Positions 11,199-23,084 of a stretch of DNA of 64,000 bases are shown in pieces. Every line of letters begins with the position of its first letter. Position 1 is the stretch's first letter. The translations under genes were made by a program, and so were the position numbers. The notes below the pieces were generated by a model, which was not told where the DNA came from, made no database searches, and saw only the letters and a list, made by a program, of their open reading frames with translations. The stretch is from Nilaparvata lugens (Eukaryota; Arthropoda; Insecta; Hemiptera; Delphacidae): the NCBI RefSeq assembly GCF_014356525.2, contig NC_052506.1, forward strand, positions 8,797,698 through 8,861,697, read 5' to 3'.

Positions 11199-11544
11199 AT
11201 TATAAGGTAAGTCATTTACAGAAAATCTATTATTTTCACAAAAAGCACAGATCGGGAGATAAAAACTAATGATACCATGTACTATTTCTCTCCCAATTTA
11301 GATCTTCTCTCTATTTAAATTTTTTGTTGTGTATAATATTAGTCTTGAATTCATCTATTTTCATATTTGGTATTCATATGTTATACATATTGGTTGAATT
11401 TTAGCTCTAAATTTCATTATTATCGACTTTTTACATAGCCAAAGTTTGAATCTGTATTCAAAATGCTTTTGTAAAAATTTATTCTGTATTATTTATCAAT
11501 TTGAGGTTTAGATTTTCTGTTTTTTTTTCATTTTTTATTATAAT

Positions 11545-11900
11545 CGTGATTTTGTTATTTATAATATTCTCTTTTGAATAATGTAAAGGGTTGTGTGGCA
11601 GAGAGGACCTGGAATCCTGACTCCGCCCTTAATAAAGGCAATTATTTATTTATTTACAATTCAAATAACACTAATGTAATAACATTGAAAGATAAAATAA
11701 TAAGGTAGTCCTTGTGCTATTTTTCTTCCAAATTTATAGGTGACAAAGTTCAAGATAAGGTTAGAATTTCACGTGTACAATTTTTATAAAATTTTGGTCC
11801 AAAATAAACATTAAAACTATACATTTTGAATTTAGATGGCTTGAATTGATAAATTAATTAGAAACATTCCACTCAATTACCACTTTTAACGAATAATATT
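11545..11900. repeat. Retroelement 3' ends
   Basis: 11545-11660 is a second copy of the TGTGGCAGAGAGGACC-containing 3' tail, ending in (ATTT)n. 11665-11900 resembles the repeat at 21327-21540 and, reversed, 56395-56600. No coding sequence was seen. Confidence 0.45.
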
Positions 11901-12003
11901 GAGTTATTTAAGAAATTTGGAACTATTCAAGAAACACAAACTCGTAAACAATCAATCAATCAATTTAGATAACATTAAAAAATGAATTGTTTCTAATAAT
12001 TAC

Positions 12004-12262
12004 CAATCGCATTGTAAAGTGTTTCGCCAGTTAATCGATCCCACACTACGGTGCTCTCTCTCTGATTGGTTATGCCGACTGCTTTGATATCACTGACTGA
12101 CAGGTCCTTGGCAGGCAGCTTGGAAATTACCTCGTTGATGCACGTCCGCACTGTGCCGATTATTTCCAACGGATCCTGCTCCACCCACCCTTCCAGTGGA
12201 TGTTTCAAATTTATGTCAATCTGATGCGAAAGAACCTCCTCCATTGTGTCCGATGAGAAAAG
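12004..12262 (-). CDS. GK: Glycerol kinase, coding exon 2
   Basis: 259-bp exon with a TTCCAG acceptor and a GTAATT donor, starting in phase 0 and ending in phase 1. It encodes 86 residues (24-109) from LFSSDTMEEV to TGETLYNAI. Key blocks are EGWVEQDP, a signature of glycerol kinases, and GITNQRE, whose Arg and Glu (about residues 91-92) correspond to glycerol-binding residues in characterised enzymes. It joins exon 1 as RFV-LFSSD and exon 3 as NAI-V-WSDIRT, both as expected for the family. Flanking introns are 6.16 kb (to exon 1) and 8.85 kb (to exon 3), both packed with transposons. A 69-bp piece of this exon has been copied into intron 2. Confidence 0.92.
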
Positions 12263-13679
12263 CTGGAACAAGAGTGAGATTTTCAGGAAAACACATTTTC
12301 CCCCGAGATCGCCAAAACTTGAGAGTATAATTTCGGTAATTTTGCAGTAAATTAAAATACAGTGTTTATAAATGATTATCAGATTTTCAATTCGTTATAA
12401 AATTTATTACATTAAACTTACAGTTATAAATGATATGTCAAATGGAAGAGTAAAGCTAGGTTTACACTATGTAGCAGAGCTATATACCTATATAGCAGAT
12501 TCTACTATTCAAAACTATTCTGTTCCCAAATTTTGATAAATAATAAAATGTCCGAAAAAATAGGTTATGTTCTTACTGAAGACATTTAAAGTTGAACATT
12601 TATAAATTTCTTAAAACTGTTTGAGTAAAGCTACGTTTACACTATGTAACTGGAGAGCTATATAGCAGAGCTATATAAAATTTGAGCTACATACATAGCT
12701 CTGCTAGATGTAGTTCTGCTATAAGTAGATTTAACGCTAATTTTATGTAGCAGAGCTATATATAGCTCTGCTACGTGTCAATTTTTGTTCATAACAGAGC
12801 TAGATGTAGCTACTCTGTCCTTGAAGGAAGGCTGCCACAGCTGTTTAGTGCCTGCTGGGTTTACACCAGATTTACTGTACTCATTTCTTGTTAGAGTGCT
12901 AGTAGGCTACTGCGCATTGCGAGCATTTCTTTTTGATTTATAAATTATTGTGCAATAATGGAGAGTGAATTTGATTGGAATAGAGACAAAATTATCCAAT
13001 ATCTTCTTTCTCTTCTCTGTGCTGAAAATATCACAGTAGCTGCGGCGAAAGCAGCGGCTGCTGCACGAACTACCTTCTTCTTCGGCATCTGGCTGGGAAC
13101 TGAGCAGTGAATACTGGTTTATTCCAAACTCTATGGAGCTCTGCTACAAGTAATGGCATCAAAATGGCAGCACAGAGAAGAAAAAGAGGAAATTGGATGA
13201 TTCTGTCTCTATTCCAGTCAAATTCACTCTCCATCATTGCACAATAATATATAAATAAAAAAAATGCTCGCAATGCGCAGTAACCTACTAGCACTCTGAC
13301 AACAAATGAGTATAGTATATCTTGTGTAAACCCAGCAGGCACAAAACAGCTGCGGCAGCCTTCCTTCAAGGACAGAGTAGCTACATCTAGCTCTGTTATG
13401 AACAAAAATTGACACGTAGGAGAGCTACATCTAGCAGAGCTACATCTAGCAGAGCTACATCTAGCAGAGCTACATATAGCTCTGCTACATAAAATTAGCG
13501 TTAAATCTACTTATAGCAGAACTACATCTAGCAGAGCTATGTATGTAGCTCAAATTTTATATAGCTCTGCTATATAGCTCTCCAGTTACATAGTGTAAAC
13601 GTAGCTTTACTCAAACAGTTTTAAGAAATTTATAAATGTTCAACGTGACTACCATTTGTCACACGGCACACATCCAGCC

Positions 13680-13830
13680 GTTGATAAGTGTTGATAAGTG
13701 TGTTGAAACGTTGATAAACGTTTTAAACACAACGTTTGACAAGTTGATAAGTATTGATAAGTGTGTTGAAACGTTGATAAACGTTTCAAACACAACGTTT
13801 GACAAACGTTTCACACACTTCACAAACGTT
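13680..13830. repeat. Minisatellite, unit about 62-65 bp
   Basis: Roughly two and a half tandem units built from GTTGATAAGTG, GAAACGTTGATAAACGTTT and ACACAACGTTTGAC. It lies between the inner and outer right arms of the fold-back. The two overlapping ORFs here are readings of the repeat. Confidence 0.7.
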
Positions 13831-13867
13831 GATAAGTGTGTCTTCAGTAATTGTAGCAACTGCTGCT

Positions 13868-14068
13868 TCAATTTATTAATCCAGGTAGTGGAGGTGACAT
13901 GTACACACGGTCCTTGATGTAGCCCCAAAGGTGAGAATCGCATGTAGTTGAGTCGGGAGAACGAGGCGGCCATGCATAGCAAGCCCTGTCATTGGGGCGT
14001 TTGCTGCCTATCCAGCGCTCGCTACTACCGCTGTCTAGCGGATTGCAACGGAAACATTGCACGCACAT
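13868..14068 (-). pseudogene. Mariner-type transposase C-terminal fragment
   Basis: The minus strand reads GSSERWIGSKRPNDRACYAW then PPRSPDSTTCDSHLWGYIKD. The PPRSPDLTxxDFxLWG block is a hallmark of Tc1/mariner (IS630-type) transposases around the third catalytic acidic residue. Substitutions (TTCDSH where family members usually have TPCDFF) indicate decay. It lies inside the fold-back loop. Confidence 0.7.
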
Positions 14069-14239
14069 ACGCCAGCAAACAAAGCTGAGTTACTCTTTCT
14101 TTTGACATATCATTATTTTATAACTGTAAGTTTAATGTAATAAATTTTATAGAGTTAAAACCCCGATAATCATTTATAAACACTCTGTATACAGTACAGA
14201 AACCCCAGCAGTTGCAAAATATTGCACAGGAACTGTATA

Positions 14240-14450
14240 ATTGACCAAACGTAGTGAGGTCTATGTTTTAACTCGGATTTTCCTTTGTCTGTCAGCATGT
14301 GACGCAACGGCCAAACGCGTTGATAGAATTCAATGAGATTTGGCAGGAATATTCATTTTCAACTGCGCGTCGATGTATACACAAGGTTTTTTTTGACATT
14401 TTTCATTTTAAGGATAATATGAAAAGAAAAAGAATTCTTTTATACTCTGA

Positions 14451-14511
<61 letters not shown>

Positions 14512-14900
14512 TTCGTCTGTTCTCTATGGTCTGCACAACGTCTCTGCCACGTCTCTGTGGTCACGACCGTTAGAGTATTCAAATCTCACCACTTCACTTC
14601 CTGGTTGATTGAAAAAGGGTGCCCAGCTCCCCGAAAATTCTCATTTAAATGTAAGTTTTTAATCTATCCGTGTCGTGTGTATCCTGTCTATATTTATATA
14701 TATATATATATATATACTTTGAAAACTCTGACACCAGACCTGAGCCAGCCAGGTCACACGATATTATTATTATTTTATTTTCATCTACTTTGAAGATAGG
14801 ATTAATCAATCAGCTGACAAGTGGAATATTCACTGCATGCATTACACAGATGTTTGGCCGTGACTATTTCTATAAGGTAGGGTTTCAATGTTTTTTATGA
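14240..14900 (+). repeat. Family X repeat, copy 2, with (TA)n
   Basis: Shares GACCAAACGTAGTGAGGTC at its start and the ATCAATCAGCTGACAA centre with other family X copies. It carries long TA runs at 14456-14508 and 14693-14716, which produce artificial Ile-Tyr ORFs. Confidence 0.6.
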
Positions 14901-15305
14901 TGCATGCCCATCAGTGTCGATATTCTCACTTTTGAGAAACAAATTCAATAGGTGATTGAAAATAAAAAATGAACTAAATTAAGCTGAAGAAATTATAATA
15001 TTCTTGATTAAAAAAATTAATTTTAAAATAGTTGAGAAATATTTTTATCAGATGGAAAGATTATTACGGAACTGGATAAAGTATCGTATGGGATACGAAA
15101 GCGGTCAGGTGTTCCTGTCAACTTCAGCGTTCTCGAAAACTGAATGAATGGGAACTGGAGTTAATTACTGAATAAATTGAGAGAGAAACGTTCATATTAT
15201 TTGATACTGAAGCTACAAATAGTAGCTGTATGTCTGACAGTATATTGTTCTTCTTCAATTGAGAAACGCAACTAGAACCCTTGTATTAGACCACCGTCAT
15301 TTTCC

Positions 15306-15398
15306 CATAGAAATATAGTGAACCACAATATCATAGAAATATCGTGAACCACAATATCATAGAAATATCGTGAACCACAATATCATAGAAATATCGTG
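15306..15398 (+). repeat. 26-bp tandem repeat, 3.6 units
   Basis: Unit CATAGAAATATCGTGAACC plus ACAATAT, with one a/c difference in the first unit. It is a short intronic minisatellite. Confidence 0.85.
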
Positions 15399-15516
15399 TA
15401 GAACTCGGAGCGCGTTATACACATTAAATTTATAGATCTTCATTGTTATAGAATTTTCAAAATTAGTAAAATTTCATATCCATAAACAGAAGCAGATCAC
15501 TTCAATCAACTAAATA

Positions 15517-18370
15517 CAGGATGACACAGAATAAAGGGAACTTTTAAAAACGTCATAAAACATTAGTGAGAAGGGAAATAACGATTTTATCCAAACTAAT
15601 GTGAAGTTCAAAACTTGCAATTTGAAAATTATTAATAACATCGATCACTTTTTGACAATTACTTCTTTAAGATCCTCCTCCTGGACGAATACACTCTTGA
15701 AATCTGTGTTGACGATTCCTTATTGATCGCTACAACATCTCATCTGGGATATTCCTGATTTCATTTTGAATTATGTTTTAATTTCTAATTAATTCAAAAT
15801 TATTGATGAAATTGTGAGTGAAATCCACTCTGCACGGCAATCAATGGCAACTGTGCGAGTGAGTATTGTTTAGTAACCGTGTAATCTCACGATTAGGTTG
15901 CGTTTCCTGGTCCCATGATCTGTCCACCTGCAATTTTCTGTTTGTGGAGCTATCTCAAATCAAACGTTTCCACAACTTGACCAATAACTGTGGTTGAATC
16001 ATAACAGACAATTCAAAATGAAATTAACAATATCCCAGCTGAAATGTTGCAGCAATCGTTCAGGAATCGTCAACAAAGATTTCAAGAGTGTATTCGTGCA
16101 GGAGGAAGCCATCTTAAAGAAGTAACTGTCAAAAAGTGATAGATGCTATCAATAATTCTTATATGGCAAGTCTTGAACTTTAGATTAGTTTGAATAATAG
16201 TTATTTGTGCAACTAGTGCGCAAAGTGACAGTTTGCTGCACCGAAAGAAACGTTTACGCCCGAGCCGTAGGCGAGGGCGGAATTGTTTCTTGAGTGCAGC
16301 AGAGGAACTTTGCGCACGTATTTCACATTAATTTTTTCCTACAGTTACCATTGAATATGAAAAGTTGGTAATTATGGGTAAAATTGCCTGAAATGCATCA
16401 AATGTTTTTCTGTGTAATTTTATTATTGATAAAAACCTTAATCCTAAAATCCTAAAGTCCTCGTTGTCCTTGGTTATAATATATATAATACTAATAATTA
16501 GCGCGTTGTGCTTCGTTGCAGCTCTGCTCACTATAGCAGCCCAGTCACTGTTACCAACTTCATTTTGATTTTGCTGCACTGTTGCTCCATATAACCTACT
16601 AAGTATTTTGCGTTGCCATGTTGCAAATCTGGAGTGCAGAAAAATTTTTTCGCCACACTTGGATGTAATGAGCTGGTTTACGTGCGTCATATGGTGGCCG
16701 AAAGTGATTGTTTTCCGACCAGGCCGGTAAAACTTTACGGCCCTAGGGCTGTAAAATGACCTTGAATAACAGCTGATTCTGATTTGATATGAACGGGTTT
16801 ACAAAATAGTTTATGAAACAGAATCAGTTTATGCTTCTAGAATTGAATAAAGTATTTTGCAATAAGATACTATCATTTCATTTGGATGAATGAAATACAA
16901 ATAAGATATTATAAACTACTCAAATTCAATTTTCAGAGTATAATAGAATCTAACCTCAAACCTCATAGTAGATAGTACTGCGTTTATCACAAAACCTGGT
17001 GGATAGTTTTGGAACTACTTGGGCAATATCCATGGTGCTGAACGTTTTAACAAATAGTTTATGAAACAGAATCAGTTTATGCTTCTAGAATTGAATAAAG
17101 TATTCTGCAGTAATATACTATCATTTTATTTGGATGAATGAAATAGAGGTAAGATATCTTCTTCTTCTATATAATAAGAGAGAGTGGGGTTGTGTTTGTT
17201 CGCATCAAAACATGTCAACTTGTGGATTGCATACCGGAAAAACGGGAATGATTTAGATCTCCAAATTTTGAACATAGATTCTAAAAATATCAATCTCGTG
17301 CACCTGGAAGCCCAAATTTCTATTTTCCTTCTAGATTTTTCAGAATATTAATGTTCAAATTCATCTATGCTACCGTAGGCTAATTGAAGTTCCATAGCCC
17401 AAAGTGTGTATTTTATCAGCAGGTTATAAGACTACCATTTACGAATGTCTATGTAGCGCAGCGGTAAGAAGCTTGCTTACGGAGCGATGGTACCTGGGTT
17501 CAAATCCCCGATGCTTCCCATTTTTTTGTTCTTAATTTTTTCCCTCGAAACGTATTATTATCAATTATTTTTTGAAGGAATTTGTTTTCATTACTATTGA
17601 ACTTGGATTTTATCAAATAATTATTTTCAATGTAAAATTTTGCCACCAGTACAAATGAATTGGACATAGTCTTCATGCTGTAGGCCTATAATTTATTGAA
17701 TTTCATAAGAAAAACATGAATAGATCACAATAAAATGAGTAATAATTTATATTCTTCAGTTATAATGTAGGCTACTATCAGACACGAATTCCCAGTGAAA
17801 CGAGTATTTTAGGTATTTTTTTGGAATTGGGAAAACAAAAGGCTGCCTGATTCAAATTGAGGAGGATCCTAATAGAACTAAAATTTATTGATGTATTGGA
17901 AAAATCAATATGATTCTGTGAGGTTTCCAAGTATTATGTATTCTTCAGTTTTCTATACTTTAATAACTAGATACTAATAACTATACTAATAGCTAGAGCT
18001 ATGACCTTCCACTTTTGTTTTCGGAACTGCTTAATAAACAATTATTCTCACATATATTGTTTATTTCTCTGTGTGGCGAAAAATAGCGTTCGCACCACGG
18101 GCAAAAATGTTTTTCCGGCTCTCAATCTTTTCTAGTCCTCGGCCTACGGCCTCGGACTTGAAAACCGATTTCGAGCCGGAAAAGTCTCATTTTCGGCCCT
18201 AGGTGCGAAATATACTATTCCCGCACTAGAGCGGAAAAGTGATTCTTTGCGTTCTGTAATCAGTGCAGCAATGGCCACTTTTCAACGTAACTGTAGGAAA
18301 AAATTATTTTGCCCTTCCCACTAATGTTTTATGGCGTTCTAAAAACTTCCCGTTATTCTGTGTCACCCTG
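15517..18370. mobile_element. Mariner-derived inverted element with nested insertions
   Basis: Terminal inverted repeats of about 65 bp: left begins CAGGATGACACAGAATAA after TA, right ends TTATTCTGTGTCACCCTG before TA. A TA target and CAGGGTG-like ends fit Tc1/mariner. Two inverted copies of a transposase C-terminus are inside: plus strand about 15990-16145 (EINNIPAEMLQQSFRNRQQ) and minus strand about 15650-15775. A family G repeat begins at 16202 and is itself split by further repeat DNA (16650-18215). The right end stops about 50 bp before the splice donor of GK exon 1. Confidence 0.65.
17455..17522 (+). other. tRNA-like sequence (pol III A and B boxes)
   Basis: Contains TAGCGCAGCGGTAAGA, similar to a tRNA A box/D arm, and GGGTTCAAATCCCC, a good B box/T arm. 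The 3' side ends ATGCTTCCC, but the 5' side (GTCTATGT) does not pair with it to form an acceptor stem. It is therefore a tRNA-derived SINE head or tRNA pseudogene, not a working tRNA gene. Confidence 0.6.
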
Positions 18371-18421
18371 TATGAGTGGATTTTTGGATGTACTTAATAG
18401 TGATTGAAAAACTCAACTTAC

Positions 18422-18490
18422 CACAAAACGAACTGTGCGAGTCCCTTCATCAATGACTCCAATAAGCGGCACCTTATTAATCACAGGCAT
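18422..18490 (-). CDS. GK: Glycerol kinase, first coding exon
   Basis: 69 bp (23 codons) from the ATG at complement 18488-18490 to a strong GTAAGT donor. It encodes MPVINKVPLIGVIDEGTRT then VRFV. The stretch IGVIDEGT matches the N-terminal ATP/phosphate-binding strand of FGGY kinases, where many members have DQGT. The Glu in place of Gln may be lineage-specific. The ATG is preceded by TTTGCAG-TGAAA, which looks like a splice acceptor at 18496-18497, so a non-coding leader exon upstream is likely. The joined reading across exons 1-3 is open and family-like over 182 residues. Confidence 0.9.
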
Positions 18491-20351
18491 TTTCACTGCA
18501 AACATTACAACAAATTATTACAAATCAGAATAAATCATTCAATCAAGTTTTGCATTCGAAGCTCAGCCAGCATTTGAACAAATCATCCATAAACCAATTA
18601 TTGAGCTGAAAATAATTTAATGACTATTATCTACACACGTTTAATGGCTTTAGCATCCGCATGGAGCCCGCTACATTATCTTTTGCATACTCTCACAATT
18701 AGTCACAATTGTCAGAAAAGAAATCAGAGCCGGAATTCATTCACTAATTGGATACATGCCAAGCCCATAACAAAAATTTCTAGCCATTCACCCTGATAAC
18801 CCACGTTTCGGGTCAACTATTCATCATAAAATTGTCGGTAAACCTAAAAAATACAAACATTAAAATATCTCAAATAGTACTAAACACAATTTAACTATAA
18901 AATTGCACGAGTAATGTGGAGGATATTTTACTTGTCTGTCTGAATAAATACATAAAAAAACTAAAAAAGACAGTAGAGGAGGAGGAATTATGCTAATAAA
19001 GATAATATATTGATTGATTTATTTATTTTGATCACTTAATTTGATCGAGTAGGCTACTTTATTTATGCAGATTACAATATATATACTGTTATGTATACAC
19101 TTATAAAAAAGCTTTAGATGCTTTACAGCAAAGTTTTAGATGAATTAACATAACATAAACTAAGAAAATAATTATTGAACTGTACAATGATACGAAAAAA
19201 AAGCTATTTGGAATAACTATACAAGACAATATTGTAATACATCTACATAAATTGGCGGAGCTTTTATACATATCAATGTCCATTCTTTGGAAAGAATATT
19301 AAAAATATCCTTCCCATTAACTCTCTACCAAAAACGTTAATTCCATTTATACGACTAAAGATTTGTTCACAAATAAAAATTTTGTATATAGTTTTATTAT
19401 AATATGAAAATTTAAGAACAAATCACATGATTAATAAAGTGATGTAATTATGTAATAAAATACAATTATTAAAATGGAGTAGACTAATGGTGGATAATTT
19501 TAATCAATATACAGCAGTAATGCAGTGGATATTCTAAACAATATGAGTTTATTTACAATTGATTCTATAATGGGTTTATGTTGATGGGATGGGTGAAGGA
19601 TTTTAATCAGAGATAATGTGCAATAGTTCCTTAATGACATAAATATATCAGTGGCATCGATTTATTCCATGAATTATTAAGTTTATTACATCAATATAAA
19701 TGAATTCATTATTCAAAAAGGATTTAAATTTAATTTTGGTGAGTACAAAAGAATAGATTTGTATAATTCAGAGGGACCTATAAATTAGGAGAACAAACGT
19801 TGATAGAGTTACTATAAAAATTGAAGATTTAAAATTTTTCAAGTTGTTCCATATTTTTCTATTTATAAATGGATTTTGTGGTGTACTACTTATTTTTTAT
19901 ATTTATAACTAACCCAAATTCCTATTGTTTTTATATTTGGACTGTAAATTTTCGTGAAATATTATAAGAAGTGATACCATAACCTTATTCAGATCTGCTC
20001 ATCAACTATCTAAATTCGGGGGAGAAATAGATTTGGATTAATTCTGTTGTTTCTCTCATAATAATTTTTGATTTTGTGCATGTGTAAATGAAATATATAA
20101 ATAAAAGATATGATTTCATTTTCAATTTTGTGATATCCAAAAAATTATGAAAGAAAACATAATTACGATTCATCATTATGAATACGTTAAACAATGAGAA
20201 ACTTGAAAAAATAAAAATAGAATTTTGAATATTAATACGGTTAGTTTTAAATTTTTTATGAAAATGTATATTAGAAGCGGAAGTGGTTGATAGTTATACA
20301 TCAAAATGTAGAAGCTAATTGAAAAGTTAGAGAAATTAAATAAACACTTAC
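18491..20351 (-). other. Predicted 5' leader intron of GK
   Basis: A consensus donor GTAAGT (complement 20346-20351) and the acceptor TTTGCAG at 18496 delimit an intron of about 1.86 kb ahead of the start codon. A few leader bases (18491-18495) belong to the first coding exon. The span is AT-rich and holds a retroelement 3' segment (19030-19332). No other coding sequence was seen. The model is inferred from splice signals only. Confidence 0.4.
19030..19332 (-). repeat. Dispersed retroelement 3' segment, copy 2
   Basis: Second copy of the repeat at 82-363 and 61259-61556. It is recognisable by AATTGGCGGAGCTTT and the AACTCTCTACCAAA end, and is more diverged than the other two. Confidence 0.6.
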
Positions 20352-20667
20352 ATAGTCAAGTATTGATGATGAAAGAAGGAAGAATCACTAAAGATGATAA
20401 TACTGTAAAAAATAGACTAGAGTTTAAAATTACAAAATACTGAACTACACTTCATTGACAAATATGACAGATAACTGCTGCTGAAGTTCATAAATAGCCA
20501 ACCGTTGAAACAATCCACGACTATTGAAAGCTTCAATAGAAATATAAAACGGCGTAAACATTCAATTACTTAAATACTGAAATTGAGGAAAGCTCAGTTC
20601 GATCAGAGTACGACCACGACCGCATTCTAATTTGAAAAAATAAATTAGTCACAATAATCTATGAACG
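20352..20667 (-). other. Predicted non-coding leader exon of GK
   Basis: This span runs from a presumed start site about 28-30 bp downstream of a TATA box to the GTAAGT donor at 20351. It includes short ATG-containing frames but no long ORF. The boundary at the 5' side is an estimate. Confidence 0.3.
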
Positions 20668-20689
20668 GAGTGTAATGGGTATTATTTAC

Positions 20690-20862
20690 GGTTTCTTTTA
20701 TAAATAGTGCAGAAGTGGGAGTGGCTACCAATGTCCAATAAGATAAGTTCAGAATTATTGTCAGTCATAAATAAATAATTCGATTATTGCGTGAACTTGA
20801 TACAGAGTCAGAGAGACCGGCCTGTCTATCAATGAGTTGGCTGGTGACTTGTGACGTCATCG
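20690..20862 (-). promoter_or_regulatory. Candidate GK promoter: TATA box and CRE
   Basis: On the minus strand TATAAAAG occurs at 20695-20702. A perfect palindromic TGACGTCA, the CREB/ATF site, lies about 150 bp upstream at 20852-20859. The position fits the GK leader exon model. CRE control of glycerol kinase would be plausible for an energy-metabolism gene but is inference. Either site could also serve a plus-strand gene. Confidence 0.35.
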
Positions 20863-22660
20863 AAACCATTCGTCACAAAGTGTCACTACAAGATGAGGTC
20901 AAAGTATATGGCCAATGATAAGCCGACTGTTCTATTAATAGAGCTCATCATTATATGTTTACATATTTACGAGTATAATGTTTATCCAGCTCCATCATCA
21001 CCTTGAACTGAAAATATGTCAGGGAATATTATTACTATCCATATTTTGTTCGGAACACCCCACTGTTTTTTTACAATATCGTACTCCACACTCAACAGAT
21101 GAATGTTTTCCACAGTAATTTCTATGATTTTATGTACTCATCAATTTTATGGAAAAACATTTATGTTCACAATGACCAGAAATGACTGCATTATCGACTG
21201 AAAAATACTGCAGATTTTCAAGAAATGTTAACTTTCCAATTTTGACACCTTTATTCAAATTGAATAGCGAAGATAAATTATAACACAATTACTGTACCAT
21301 TCGTATGATGGATGTTAATATTCATTTATTCTTTATTCATTTATACAATAAGTAATAAATCTAATATCAAAATAATAGGGAGAGGAAAAATAAGGTAACC
21401 TTGTGCTATTCCTCTCCCAAATTTAGATAACACATAGTCCGAAATAGGTTAAGTCTTGTAGTTCTTCAATTCACAAAATTTTCAGTCCTCAATTATGTTC
21501 ACAAAGCGTTTCAAATTTAGATGCTTCAAAACTAACATAGAAGAAATATTTCACATTATTATAACTGAAATAGGAAATATTCACATATTAAAAATATAAT
21601 TTTGATTTACCGAAAAACAAACTTAATTCCTTAACTCAATATGATATATTAACAACATATTTACGTATTTCAGCTTTAAATATTGGAAAAATCAACATTT
21701 TGCTATTTCCATAATTATTTGAACAGCTTTAAAAACGAGTTGATAACTTCTTTAGAAACTAATTCTGATACCTATGCCTGCAAAAAGCCCCTGATAACAG
21801 AATTTGTATTGAGCTCTGAGTGAAATACTCATGATACCAAGGGTCTGAAAGGATTATTTTAAATTCATTTTTGAGAGAAGGTCCAATCGAATATTACGAC
21901 TATGGTTGAAAAAAATTGAAAGCACATTTTATTAAAACATGGTGAATTTTGAGGTCGGCTAGACAATAAACTTCATCTGGGAGCTGACTAATAATCTATT
22001 GTATCATAATATTGACGATTTTCCTAAAAAATTGTGATGCTAAAAAAATTCAATGTATTATCAGTGATGCCGACAGTAATGTGGTTTGCCACTGTAACCA
22101 ACACTTACATTGAATTTTCATTTCTAGATGTCCAAATGAAGATATAACTTGAATTTAATATATTCATAATAGAACTTTCAAGCTTGTGTAAAGTAAATCC
22201 TAAGAAAAGAAAGGGTCCAAACGATCAATTAAGCTTACTGCCGTATAATATGATATTTCAACCCAGTTCTATTATTTTCAATGACCTGTTCAATTGAGTA
22301 CAAACGTCAAGATTTAAAGTGTTTTTTTTTTAATAGAAATTCAAAACAATTTGTGATATTAATTTGAGCATAACTAGAAATATTACATTTTGGATATTTG
22401 ATCATAACGGAGAATAAATTATAACAAATCTGGGTTGCTACACATTAATATTACAAATTGTACAAAGAGCTGGAGAAAAGATATGCAGGCATTGAATATT
22501 TCAAGTTTTTGTAAGAAAGTAAGTTTATAATTACACGGAGTGAATATTTCAAGTTTTTGTAAAAAAGTAAGTTTATAATTACACGGAAAATGTGAACAAG
22601 TGATAATTAAGTCTATTAATATTGGAATATAAAACATTTGTTGCAAGAAAAAAATTAAGG
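20863..22660. other. AT-rich intergenic stretch
   Basis: No coding exon recognised. 21327-21540 is a retroelement 3' repeat with a GGGAGAGGAA...TTCCTCTCCC hairpin, related to 56395-56600. 22490-22585 holds two tandem copies of a roughly 48-bp unit containing TTTGTAA-AAAGTAAGTTTATAA. The remainder looks unique. Confidence 0.5.
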
Positions 22661-22665
22661 GCATA

Positions 22666-22677
22666 AGTCACGTGACC
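22666..22677. promoter_or_regulatory. Palindromic E-box GTCACGTGAC
   Basis: A 10-bp palindrome of the type bound by USF/MITF/TFEB bHLH-zip factors, in an otherwise AT-rich region. It is about 4.9 kb upstream of the possible plus-strand exon at 27535. This is a single site with no supporting element, so the call is weak. Confidence 0.2.
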
Positions 22678-23084
22678 TGGACGAAATGCTTATCGGTGTC
22701 TCCATGGCCGGGTGACAATGAACACATATCAGTGTACAAAGGTTGACTGATTGCCTAAAATTACAGCTAATGATAAGGCAAGTCATAAACGTTCGGTTCA
22801 CGTCTATTGACTTACAATTTTGGATAGATATTTACGGAAGTAAACACTGAGACGTATTTCCCATGATATTTCTGTTGTAGATTCAGTAGTATTCAAGATT
22901 GCAAGAAAACATTTTTGAGAAAGTAAATTATTTTATTCAAATACTATTTATGTCAGAGAGCAATGTTTACAATGATCCGCCTTTTATAACATGGAATGTG
23001 TTCATGTTTTACTAGCTCCATAAAAGTAATCGATTTATTTAGGATATAGTTACTTTCGATTTCGATATACTATAACAATTTAGT

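Larger units (their letters stand above)
12355..14195. repeat. Nested fold-back (inverted-repeat) element
   Basis: Two sets of arms pair. The outer arms at about 12355-12450 and 14090-14195 share TTATAAATGATTATC and TTTAATGTAATAAATTTTAT. The inner arms at about 12590-13020 and 13150-13648 share GTAAAGCTACGTTTACAC and many copies of AGCAGAGCTACATCTAG. Inside both inner arms is a short ORF start reading MESEFDWNRD. The TAAAGCT-CGTTTACA end resembles that of the MITE at 62024, suggesting a Harbinger-like origin. The whole structure lies in GK intron 1. Confidence 0.7.

Noticed and set aside
13636..13982. Overlapping ORFs on both strands with repeated KCVETLINV-like text
   Set aside because: Translation of the minisatellite at 13680-13830, open in several frames because of its period.
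14299..14793. 164-residue plus-strand ORF
   Set aside because: Its length comes from TA-repeat runs read as Ile-Tyr; the rest is family X repeat.
15306..15398. CRISPR or regulatory array
   Set aside because: Simple head-to-tail 26-bp repeat without spacers.
17455..17522. Functional tRNA gene
   Set aside because: No acceptor stem can form between the 5' and 3' sides, and it sits in repeat DNA.
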